DNA of 64,000 bases. Origin: Helianthus annuus. Its lineage: Eukaryota; Streptophyta; Magnoliopsida; Asterales; Asteraceae. The notes beneath the pieces were generated by a model that saw only the letters and a list, made by a program, of their open reading frames with translations, did no database searches and was not told where the DNA came from. The DNA is taken from positions 6,596,915 through 6,660,914 of the forward strand of contig NC_035448.2 of NCBI RefSeq assembly GCF_002127325.2, given 5' to 3'. The translations under genes were made by a program, and so were the position numbers. Below, piece by piece: positions 45,701 to 55,400 of this stretch (its first letter is position 1; each line of letters starts with the position of its first letter).

Positions 45701-46604
45701 TGAAGTTGCATACACTTTAAATGATTCGGACAAATTATATTCTGACAAAGAATTTCCAATAAGAAGTGTTCGCTTTGACAAGATCAAAAAGGTTTTCAAA
45801 ATGATAGAAATTAATATTTCTGAAATAAAAGATTTAAATCTTACTGAAAAACCTAAAAAGTACACTTCAAGAGTTCAACAACGACTAAACAAGAAAAAAG
45901 GTTACAATTCTGGTTCGGGTTCTCAAAAGAAACCAAACCAAAATCGTATCTACAAAAAGAAAGGACTTGGCTTTATTCCACCAGAAAATCATAAAAATAT
46001 GAAAAATTCTAAAACAAAAACTGAATTTGTGTCAGGTGGAAGTTCAGAAGATGAACAGAAGAAACCGTTCTGGAGACAGTCAAATCAAGAGTTTCTTGCT
46101 GATAAAAGAAAGAATGAAACTGAAGTGTGGCAACCAAAAGAAACTCGTACCTGTTACAGATGCAATGAAGTTGGTCATATTGCATGGAATTGCCAGAAAA
46201 ATACTAAAACAAAACAGGGAGTTTCTCAGAAGTTGAAAGAAAAGGTTGTTGATGTTGAATCACCAATCAAAAAACTTAAAGTTTTTGAAAACTCAACTTA
46301 TGAGGCCGGTGAGTGTTCTAAAAAGCATATTATCAAACAGAAAGCTGAGAACAACCAAGTGTGGGTTGTTAAAAAGGTTAGTGAGAAAGTCGGCGATGAA
46401 TCTGGTTCCACAAAGCCAGAAGAGCCACAGGTTGAGGAGAAAATTTCAGTGAATGATGAAGAATTTCCATCACTGAAGTTTGAAGAAGTTAAAAAGAAAG
46501 TTGGTAAAATTGAAATCTCGAATCAGTTTTACAAAGAGAAAAATAAATTTGATGTCGAGAAAACTTTTAATGGAAGTGTAAAGAAAATTTTGGGAAAATG
46601 TTGA
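42777..46604 (+). CDS. gag: Intact long Gag of a SIRE/Maximus-type copia element (1275 aa)
   Basis: Gag builds the particle in which retrotransposon RNA is packaged and copied. The first 260 residues look like the copia Gag region (YYGWKDRFENWVQANHL, then AKSIWDALKVKFEG and LLNKEFDLF). A CCHC knuckle CFRCREKDHFKREC lies near residue 422 and a second, CYRCNEVGHIAWNC, near residue 1125. Between them are acidic Ser/Asp-rich stretches, a Glu/Lys-rich coiled-coil-like region (about 640-840) and a Cys cluster CEKCLEACKGC near 720. The C-terminus is Lys-rich. At 1275 residues it is long for a copia Gag, from what I know of the family. No protease motif (DSG/DTG) is present. The frame has no stop although the element has no pol, which suggests recent selection or recent birth. 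The stop comes two codons after a -1 slippery sequence. Confidence 0.9.
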   Translation: MDTEFHNAFATPSGPAAVVQAINIENERGTTQKPPKLMNIQEYYGWKDRFENWVQANHLRSWECILKKYVLPRTDLQVLKELSEFTDQERVMYKAEKMMISLLQQAIKEDIFILLQHDKTAKSIWDALKVKFEGSENMIKRKKALLNKEFDLFSSLPGEDTKKLIERYCHLVRSMSMLSITKDREEWVDKLANALPQKEWGTYLMIMKNTGVYEDLTISQFIEKIESQDLEQQKIARMNSPSGQQDVKMYYKGSVPVPESERSPKIQTAFSAGDSSEKADQGSSKSSSGFLSFPSVNPKESNSSFQSQSTKTGNGYVIQCNIALNLPEGQIFSEDTGKDHMALLGSVLLSYEGLVAGRIGNPMLTKEDYDQIDAEEMELMDIKWCLASLLRRAEKFKTITGRNDFLDAHVSTLGFDKSKVTCFRCREKDHFKRECKGREASGAQNPFGKDDYYRKAIYQQVGQSQDSQKAHGRKIEDSKKACLVDFNWSNYISPDSKSCLVDQDDERLPEGFSWDMFVDEKGEFKAFIAKIVREPDMFTTWMKSIGVIVESVEEQSVKSDESSDSVDESSQNADESVQNDVSLEKEVVFDQTPPDSGVSDADSEKSVQFDQSPIDSSSDDEEEKHINIAKTHLSPESFHFYFADRMEKLKEKRAAKEQQQMKSKDVVQNDSVESVAEKNVENEQVKKEEKMSEAEKVIETEKVVEVVKTIEVEKIVEVVKPCEKCLEACKGCVAKDEIIAEYEKKKEQLLFNLNYVKESYDVLNKTVTGLQKTNSEREQALTMMNAVMMTKQKAINFYIEESAKWKQELEIEKIENERIRRLLQSYSSSDYLIDRIYPTVAGMEAFQDEKPKKKKDCGKKPTVSYNKCPPPIWEGYSPRKPNEEQLEKAVNIKLKTDTTDVLPDNIDVTFTSSDTDHESELIKKVVDQVLDTDEDESKSESGGSNSSVNSSKSSVKRSYSKEFLLSKANLDDETFEVAYTLNDSDKLYSDKEFPIRSVRFDKIKKVFKMIEINISEIKDLNLTEKPKKYTSRVQQRLNKKKGYNSGSGSQKKPNQNRIYKKKGLGFIPPENHKNMKNSKTKTEFVSGGSSEDEQKKPFWRQSNQEFLADKRKNETEVWQPKETRTCYRCNEVGHIAWNCQKNTKTKQGVSQKLKEKVVDVESPIKKLKVFENSTYEAGECSKKHIIKQKAENNQVWVVKKVSEKVGDESGSTKPEEPQVEEKISVNDEEFPSLKFEEVKKKVGKIEISNQFYKEKNKFDVEKTFNGSVKKILGKC

Positions 46605-46726
46605 ATGGGAAAGCAAAGGGGGTTAAAGATTTTTACGCTACTAAAAAGGCAACTTACAACCCTACTGCTCAAGAGTTGAAAGCCATCAAGTCTGAGAAGA
46701 CTTGGATGGAAGTCTGTTTCCCATAA
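46592..46726 (+). CDS. Possible -1-frame extension of Gag
   Basis: GGGAAAA at 46592-46598 sits in the frame NNG GGA AAA required for -1 slippage, and the gag stop TGA follows at 46602-46604. In the -1 frame the reading stays open for about 43 codons (KGVKDFYATKKATYN, then QELKAIKSEKTWMEV) to the stop at 46724-46726. This could be a programmed shift, or a plain frameshift mutation that shortened the original gag. I did not establish a downstream pseudoknot. Confidence 0.3.
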   Translation, partial: GKMLNGKAKGVKDFYATKKATYNPTAQELKAIKSEKTWMEVCFP

Positions 46727-48881
46727 TAGTCTTAGGACTACGCCGGAGATCCCAAGTTTTTATCGTGGATCAGGAATCGGCATCATTCTAGTGATTGTAA
46801 AGTTTGCATGAAAGATTTTGAAAGTGTTTAAATTTTACAGGTGAAATGACTACGCCGAAGCTTCCAGGTTGGTAATTGAGAAGCAGGAATCGGCAATTTT
46901 GTGGATAATTTTACAAGTGGTAAAGAGATTAATGTAGATGACTCATTCCTACAAGTGGTTTTTGATTGGTCATACCTACTAGTGGTATTGATTGTGATCT
47001 TACAAGTGGTTATTCTTTACAAGTGGTACAAAGATTGCTTGAATGCAAAATGGTAAATCAGGGACATTAACTTGTACTTGATTTACTAACATAAAAATTG
47101 ACAAGATGATGAACCATAACCCCGTTTTTAACACATGTGTAATCTACAAGTGGTAAAAACAAACTCATTTTCCAGAAAAATCATTTTGATTAAAACAAAC
47201 TTAAGTGTTTTGAGATCTAAATGAGAAAATGGTTTGTGAAAGGGGGAGTTCTGATTGTTTATGCCTTAATGGATGGCGAATTGATGCGATTCGATGTCAG
47301 TTGTCAAGTTTTGTAGAGTTTGTTTTGTGTTCTAGTGGGTCTAGAGCTTAGTGTGTTTTCAATTTTTCTTTAATGTGTTTGCATTTTAGGGGGAGTAGTA
47401 TATTTTCAGAAAATCCAAAAACATTAGAAAAATTTGAAAAATACAAAAACATGATAAAATTCAAAAATGAGTATCGTTGAGAAAAAGAGGAAATGATAGT
47501 ACATCAGTGGACTGTCACAGCATGCTAAAGAAATGGAAATTAAAATGTGATAAACAATCTTACTGTGGATGTGTCAGTACGTTTTCGCACATTTAGTAAA
47601 TTGTGACGAGATATAAACTAAATTTCAAACTTGCTTGTTCTGTGGGTTAATAACGACTTGAATATATAGGTAACCCCTGAAATCTTGTTTGAAAGGTCCC
47701 TTATTCTGAGATACTAGGTCTTTATGCTCAGTGATATCTGGGGTATTATCCCGGGACTTCTGCTGTATGGCAGTACTGACCTAGTCCCCGGATAATGCTT
47801 TCTGCAAATGCTTGAAACATAGCATCGCCTTCAGCAAGCTGATGAAACAATAAAATTGATAGTCGCTGTTGTTGTAATCAAAAGATCCTCTAAAGGAGAC
47901 ACACCGAAAAGTCGAAGCCGTCATCTCTTTGCGTATACGGAAGTATCGACCTGAGCTCTCACGGCCCTTGCAATCTAACCCTGAACAGATATCATCTGTG
48001 GTATACTCACCTGTAAGACTGAATATTGGGATCTGGATACGGGAGTATATTCAAGAAGTAGGACACACGAATAAGTTAGTATCTAAGACAAATTAATATC
48101 GTATCTCGAAGCAATTGAACTTTGTGTGAAAATTTAAGTGGACAAACATACTGACAATCTAGGTGAATTGTTTAGAACTGAAAATGTAATCAAGCTTAAC
48201 GGTGTTAGTGACATGTCTCATAAACTGATATGATCCTCTTACACGAACTCACAAAAATATTGTCTGTAATATTTTAGATTCTGCTTTATTCTGATTCAAC
48301 AAATAGTGTTTACTTTCTTTCAGAAAATCCAAAAAGATTTTGTGTGTGTTTTAGCATAAACTTTTGAAAAAAATCAAAAAGATTTTCGACAAACTGATAT
48401 TGGAAAGCTGATTTTCAAAGTTCCGAGTGCTAAACATGATGACATTGTTGTGAGGGGGAGTGTATCTTAATGGTCAAAATATGTTTTAAATCAACAAGTG
48501 GTTCATCATATGTGTGTAATTTGAGAGAGAGTAGTTGTTGGTGAATATGTTATGAGAGGAAGTTATCTGACTATGTCAGGAGTTGGTGCAATACAAATTG
48601 TTAAATTTAGAAGATTTACTTCTGGGTTAAGTATGTGCAGGTTTATCCAAGTTTTGATCCTGAAAATTGAAGTCTCTATAGTTTGAGCCAGGTCTCGATC
48701 TTGGAACATGAAGAAGCAGACAACGATCCTGTATCAGATATTGCTGAAGAACAAAGGAATGCCAGCAAATCGAGAGGGGGAGTCTGAAGATAGAGAGAGA
48801 GAAAAGCCCAGAGACTAATCAAGACTGAAGATGTGAAGACACAGCATTGTCGTAACTCGATGAGCGACTCCATCAACATCT
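46727..48881 (+). other. 3' noncoding region of the plus SIRE-type element
   Basis: About 2.15 kb with no pol or env-like frame. (C/T)ACAAGTGGT recurs about eight times between 46910 and 47155. It is related to the 3' region of the host element (40342-41374 and 27615-28464). Confidence 0.75.
46905..47160 (+). repeat. Dispersed TACAAGTGGT motifs
   Basis: (T)TACAAGTGGT or CTACTAGTGGT appears at irregular spacing. One copy is conserved in the host element near 41210-41220 (minus strand). Confidence 0.65.
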
Positions 48882-48892
48882 GAGGGGGAGTT
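48882..48892 (+). other. Polypurine tract of the plus SIRE-type element
   Basis: GAGGGGGAGTT directly precedes the 3' LTR. Confidence 0.85.
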
Positions 48893-49320
48893 TGTTGGTG
48901 CACTACATCTGTTGATTTCGTCTTGAATCGAGTCATTCATTGTATTGTATAGGTTAGGGCGCGTTTTACGAGAAAACTGGAGAGTATATGTGTTTAGGCA
49001 GTTAGTTTCGCTCATTTGGACATGAAGTTCCGCTTTTCTGTCATTGTAAAGGTTCCGCTTATGTGTCATGTACACATAAGCGAAACCATGAGGCCTATAT
49101 ATAGCTGTTCCCATGAGCGAAACAATAGAGAACCATTCCATTGTATTCCACGCCGAAGTGCTGCCGGTGTGACGATCGAGCTGTAATCATTGTCAAATCA
49201 ATAAAATCAGTAGATTAAGTGAAGATTCAACTGTTTCTACCTACATTTCTTGTAATTCCGCACCTGAAACGTAGTTGAACGCCTCTGAACGACTCAATTG
49301 GGTCAGAACACGATCCTACA
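48893..49320 (+). repeat. 3' LTR of the plus-strand SIRE-type element (428 bp)
   Basis: Same ends as 41775-42201. Followed by the ACTGA duplication at 49321-49325. Confidence 0.94.
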
Positions 49321-49325
49321 ACTGA

Positions 49326-49557
49326 TTATTCAACGAAGAGCAACACGATTTATCAGAACTGTTATCTGATCTTCCGGTTGTATCCGAGGACAAAATCTTT
49401 TCGAGATACTCCCTCGCCTTCTTCCTTTTCTTTCTCAGTCTGTCTTTCTGCCCGTGAGAAAGTTTCACTTTCTTTTCTTCCACTTTCTGTGTTTTGGGCT
49501 TTTCTTCGACTTTGACTGATTTCTTTGCCTTTTTCTGAGATTCAGCCCTCGATCTTC
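49326..49557 (-). pseudogene. Host SIRE-type gag, middle piece (segment 2)
   Basis: The minus strand reads a Lys-rich frame (KKVKLSHGQKDRLRKKRKKA, then REYLEKILSSD). It lies between the insertion points of chromovirus B (right) and the plus SIRE-type element (left). The frame is continuous with segment 1 (61024-62791) and segment 3 (41375-41769) across both insertions. It is too short for a domain call; gag identity rests on position and frame. Confidence 0.75.
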
Positions 49558-49562
49558 CCTCT

Positions 49563-52333
49563 TGTCACACCCCAACCGATGGCGGAATCATCGGGGCATG
49601 GCACTGAGCGAAACAAATTGTCCAGAAGTTTCCATAACAACTATCATTACCATTCAATTTATATAATACGTCCCATACCGTACCTCAAATGGCAGACAAA
49701 TTATTACAGATAACATCTAGTCAAATATTCTGTTCCGACAACTCAGATTTAAATATAAAAATTTGTTTATCTATGTCTAGAGACTCAAGCTGCAAGATCT
49801 ACAGACAACTATACTCTAGACTTTTATTCTAGCTTCGCCTTCCTAGCAGATAAGCATCTTAAATACCTGTCACATACGTTAAAATAAAGTCAATACATAA
49901 CATGTAAAGGTGAGCATACAAGTTTGATAATAGCATAATAGAGTTCGAAATAGTTTACGCATAACAGCACGTACACAGAGGAAAACGAAGCATGTTAATT
50001 ATCGACATGGATCTATCGATACCAATGACTGCGGGTTGACTGCCCGAGGCAGTTCGCAATACATGATTACCACCGTAATCCATGCAAGTAATTGTCCTTA
50101 ACAACCCCCGTGTGAACGGGTGCTGAGTCCAAACTATAGTACTATCGTCGTTAAGGTAGGTAGACAGCATTCCACGTGTAAACATAACAACAAGCATTCA
50201 TTTAGTCACGTAATACATGCGGTAACGGTTAGCGTTTAAAGTAATTGAGTAGTGTGTTCGATTGTGATTTAGAGTAAGTAACATATGTAACACCCAAAAG
50301 TGCTAAAAGCAAAAAAGGATCGAGTATACTCACAGTGATTGATGGATTGAAGGGAGCACTTGAGAGTAGGGTTAGCCTGAATAGTTCGATAGAATAACGA
50401 TAAGCAACGCGTAAAACGGAAAAACAAGTGTTGGAGGGTCGGACAGCTGGTCGATCAGACGGTTGTCCGATCGAACGGCTTGACCGTTCGGATTGGCATT
50501 CCGTTCGGACAGCCTGTCCGGTCGGTCAGTAGGCCGATCGGATGGCTGTTCGAGTGGATTGTTTCTTCCTTTGAGAAGGAGGTGTTTGTGTATGATGGTT
50601 TGACTTTTGAAGTTTTCGTTGTAGCATTTTGAAAACATTGAAGTATCTTTACCTTTCAGGTCGATCGATCGAACGGTCCGTTCGATCGGCCAGCTAACCG
50701 GTCGGTTAGGTACTTCAGCAAACAAGTTCTTATCAGGATGTCACCTGATCGGACGGTTGTTCGATCGGGTGGCACTCCAACGCGTTGAACATGTTGAAAA
50801 TCGATTAAGTGTTGAAGCATAGTGTCTCATGATCCGAAGAGTAATTCAGATCAGACGATAGTCCGCTCGAACAGTAGTTCGTTCAATACTAGACTTCATG
50901 GAATTGGTCAAGTGAGGGGCCAGGTGCTAGCCGATCGGCTGGCCTGGTCGATCGGCTGATTGTCCGATCGGCTGGGCAGTCCGTTCAGACAGTCAGTCCG
51001 ATCGGTTAGCATCCTGACCTGATCAGCCTATTCGTCTAACCCTTGGTTGTTCTGATTGTTTGACGTTATATCGAGGTGTTTTGACAACAAGTTGAACCAT
51101 AGAACCCTCGTTCTTACTTGTTCCTCCTGATCGGACAGGAATCACCCAAATCCGGCCGGTGTACTGTTCGGAACGGAGTTTAACGTTTAACCTGAAGTCG
51201 GTGAACCTCGTGGATAGAATCCGGATCTTTAGTCGTGCAACCACCAAAATGATTAGCAAGTCGGCACAAGCTCCGTTTCTATCGGTTTGAAGGCATTGAG
51301 GTTAAAAGAGTTGAAAGAAAGTTGGAAAACCATCTTTCAATCCTTTTCACCGAGAAATGTTCAGATCTATGAAAGATCTTTGCTTGTTTATGTGGAAATC
51401 GGCTAGATCCAAGTGATTCTTGGTGGATTGAAGCCAAAACATGAAGTTCTTCAAGAACACCATGATGACATCATCCTAGAACACTTGAATCTTGATGATT
51501 TCACGGTTAGAAATCAAGATTTGAAAGACAGAAAGGTGTAGGAGTGTGTATAGATCAAGAAAGTACAAGATTTAGGATGAAATCTTACCGGAATCGGAAG
51601 GAATCTGAAAAGAAGGGGAGCACGAGCTGGTCGGTCAGAGCTTTCCAAAAGTGGTAAAGATGACAATGACAGGGGTATTTATAGGATGCCAAAAGTGGAA
51701 AGGGCTGGCCGATCGGACAGCCTGTCCGATCGGACAGTAGTCCGTTCGGCTGGGCCGTTCGATCGGCTGAGAGCCTAATCGTTCAGCTGCCTGATTCGAG
51801 CGTTCGGTGCGACGATTTTTTTGATATTTCAATTTCGATTGCGATTGATGAGAATACGATAGAGTTTCCTATTCAAATTACTTTTAATCCCAACCACTAT
51901 ATCTAACATACAATCGTCTATGTCTCGCGCTGTCTTTTCGTCACCAATAATCATAATTCGATTTTGATTGAGTTCGATTAAGTTTTGATCCGAGTTTCGA
52001 TTGATTATCTCACATAACATAAAGTAAACATGCACAGGTAACACACAAGGCACACACACATATTAACCCAAAAAATCGCGTAATTCGAGTCTCGAGTTCG
52101 ATGATGATTGGATTAGCTCGACTATTGATTAGTTGACTTTATCGCATTGTTACTTCCTATTATTCACAGTCGTAAAGCGGTTCGCGTCGATAAATAAACT
52201 TCGATTAATTCGATTGTAATTAATTACTCCACATAATACAACTAACGTAAGCATGAACACAAAATAGACTAACTAAGGTCAAAGGAGTCAGTCTTGACTT
52301 TGACTTTGACTTTCGGTAACACGGGGTGTTACA
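49563..52333 (-). repeat. 3' LTR of chromovirus B (2771 bp)
   Basis: Starts TGTCACACCCCAACCG and ends ACACGGGGTGTTACA on the plus strand. It has a minus-strand TATA box at 51676-51683 and clusters of CGATCGG palindromes (50430-50760, 50870-51010, 51705-51800). Confidence 0.94.
50430..51010. repeat. CGATCGG palindrome clusters in the chromovirus B LTR
   Basis: Many overlapping variants of (T)GTCCGATCGGACA, CCGTTCGG and GGTCGATCGG occur. The array is much GC-richer than the rest of the LTR. The copy at 59130-59680 has lost or gained individual units. Confidence 0.75.
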
Positions 52334-52368
52334 GCCTCCCCTTGTTTAGGGAATTTCGTCCCGAAATT
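52334..52368 (-). other. Polypurine tract and conserved hairpin of chromovirus B
   Basis: Minus-strand AAACAAGGGGAGGC abuts the LTR. Upstream is AATTTCGGGACGAAATTC (52351-52368), the same inverted repeat as in chromovirus A. Confidence 0.75.
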
Positions 52369-52426
52369 AGGCTGAAAGCTGTACATCACCGCGAATCACG
52401 TGTGAGAACTTTCTCTCTCTAGACTT

Positions 52427-55400
52427 TCACTTGAACAACTGCGGGTACTTCGCCTTCATGTCGCTTTCGAGTTCCCAAGTGAACTATGCGCCTCGTTTGC
52501 CTTCCCATCGGACTTTTACATTAGGAATGCGCGAGCATCTGAGTTGCTTGGTTTGGCGATCCATGATTTCGATAGGCTTCTCCACGAAGTGTAGCGTTTC
52601 GTTTATTTGAAGGTTGTCGAGAGGTACAATTAGATCATGCTCAGCCAGGCATTTTCGGAGGTTTGACACATGGAAAGTCGGGTGGACATTACTGAGTTCC
52701 TCCGGTAGTTCGAGTCTGTAGGCGACTTTTCTGATCCTTTCCAAAATCTTAAAAGGTCCAACATATCGAGGCACTAGTTTCCCTTTCTTGCCGAATCTGA
52801 CCACACCCTTCCAAGGTGATACCTTTAAGAGTACGTAGTCGCCAACCTCAAATTCAAGGGGCTTGCGTCTTTTATCGGCGTAACTTTTCTGTCTATCCTG
52901 GGCTTTCGACAAGTTGTCTCGAATCTGGAGGACTTTGTCAGTCGTTTCTTGCAATAGCTCAGGACCGGTTAATTGCGAGTGACCGATCCCATGCCACACA
53001 ATAGGCGATCGACATCTTCTTCCATATAGGGCCTCAAATGGTGCCATTTGGATGCTGGTATGATAACTGTTATTGTACGAGAATTCGACTAGCGGCAGAT
53101 ATTTGTTCCAATTACCGCCAAAGTCTATGACACATGCACGGAGCAAGTCTTCGAGAGTACGGATCGTTCTTTCAGTCTGTACGTCGGTCTGATGATGGAA
53201 TGCGGTACTTAGGTTAAGCGACGTACCGAGTACTGCTTGAAACGTTTCCCACAATCGCGACGTAAACCGAGCATCACGGTCAGAGATGATGTCACGAGGC
53301 ATACCATGATTACAAATGATCTCGTCGGTGTAGATTCGGGCTAATCGTTCTACCTTGTAGTCTTCCCGTATTGGTAAAAAGTGGGCTGATTTGGTCAAAC
53401 GATCAACGACAACCCAAATGCTGCCGTGACCTGATGACATGGGTGGAAGCTTGGTTATGAAATCCATAGCTATACTCTCCCATTTCCATATAGGGATTGG
53501 CGGTTGTTCGAGTAAGCCAGACGGTCTTTGATGTTCAGCCTTGACCCTTGCACAAGTCAGGCATCTCTCGACATAGAGAGCGGTATCCCTTTTCATACCC
53601 GGCCACCAGTACTTGTAGCGAAGATCCTGGTACATTTTATCGGCACCGGGATGAATAGAATACTGAGATTTGTGAGCTTCGTCCATTAAAATCTTTCGCA
53701 ATTCGGTCCGCTTGGGGATCCAAATTCGGTCCAGAAAACAGAAGATCCCATTCAATTTGCTTACAAGCTGAGCTCCATCGTGATAGACTCTCTCCTTCTT
53801 CAAGGTGCGTTCATTAAAGCAAGCATGTTGGGCTTCGCGGATGAGGGTTTCGAGATCGTGCTGGGCTTGGGTATTACGAATACTGAGCAAATAACTCCGT
53901 CTACTGAGCGCGTCGGCAACGACATTTGCTTTGCCTGGGTGATAACGAATCTCACAGTCGTAATCGTTGAGGAGTTCTACCCATCGGCGTTGACGCATAT
54001 TGAGTTCTCTCTGATTAAAGATGTGTTGTAAACTCCTGTGATCGGTGAAGATCGTACACTTGGTACCATACAGGTAGTGTCGCCAAATCTTTAATGCAAA
54101 AATAACCACGCCTAGCTCGAGATCATGGGTTGTGTAGTTCTTCTCGTGGATTTTGAGCTGTCGAAAAGCGTAGGCTATAACCTTGTCTCGTTGCATGAGG
54201 ACACAACCAAGGCCAAGGTTGGAAGCATCACAGTAGACAATGAAATCATCGTCCCCATCGGGCAATGAGAGAACAGGAGCATTGCAAAGCTTATGCTTGA
54301 GGGTTTGGAAAGCAGACTCTTGTTCGGTTCCCCAAACAAAAGACCTATCTTTATGCGTAAGAGCGGTAAGCGGCACAGCGATCTTAGAGAATCCTTCGAT
54401 AAATCGTCGATAATAGCCCGCTAATCCGAGAAAAGAACGGACTTCAGACGGGTTCTTTGGTGTAATCCAACTCTTAACTGCTTCAATCTTCGCAGGGTCG
54501 ACATGGATACCTTGACTATTCACGATGTGACCCAAAAACTGAACCTCTTCTAACCAGAATTCGCACTTGGAGAACTTGGCATAGAGTTGGTTCCCCTGGA
54601 GTAACTCGAGAACCAAACGTAGATGTTGCGCGTGTTCGGATTTTGATTTGGAATAAATCAAGACGTCGTCGATGAACACGATGACGAAATGGTCAAGATA
54701 CGGCTTACACACACGATTCATCAGATCCATGAAAACCGCGGGTGCGTTGGTTAAACCAAAAGGCATAACAACGAACTCATAGTGGCCGTAACGAGTGCGA
54801 AAAGCGGTTTTGGGTATATCTTCTTCCTGAATACGTAACTGATGATAGCCTGAGCGTAGATCGATCTTCGAGAAACACGTAGCACCTTGTAGCTGATCAA
54901 ACAAATCGTCGATGCGAGGTAGGGGGTAACGGTTCTTGATGGTTAACTTATTCAACTCCCGGTAGTCGATAGACATCCTGAACGACCCATCCTTCTTTTT
55001 GACGAAAAGGACTGGTGCGCCCCAAGGAGAGGTGCTCGGGCGAATAAAGCCTTTTTCAAGTAACTCCTGGAGTTAGTTCGAGAGTTCCCGCATTTCGGAT
55101 GGTGCGAGTCGATAAGGGGCTTTGGCTACGGGGTTAGCTCCAGGAATGAGGTCGATATGGAAGTCGATATCACGACTGGGCGGTAATCCGGGAAGATCAT
55201 CAGGGAACACCTGAGGAAATTCACGGACCACAGGGACGTCTCTGATATCTGTCTTCCTTTTCTTTTCCTTCTCCGCTACTACGATGTTGGCCAAGAGAGC
55301 TCTGTATTCCTTGCGGAGATATTTGCTAGCTTGGACACATGACATGAGCTTGAGACCTTTCGAAGCAGTTTCACCGTACACACATAATAAATCACCTTTC

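Larger units (their letters stand above)
41775..49320 (+). mobile_element. SIRE/Maximus-type copia element, gag-only, 7.5 kb, structurally complete
   Basis: LTRs of 427 and 428 bp, primer site, long gag, polypurine tract and an exact ACTGA duplication are all present. No protease, integrase, RT or RNase H is encoded between the gag stop (46604) and the polypurine tract (48882). The LTRs differ by seven substitutions, all transitions, and one indel by eye, so it inserted recently. It lies inside the gag of the host SIRE-type element in opposite orientation. Such an element would need pol products supplied by another copy. Confidence 0.92.

Noticed and set aside
43537..46452. Several plus-strand frames of 62-90 codons in other phases inside the gag
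   Set aside because: Overlapping shadows of the 1275-codon gag with no domain of their own.
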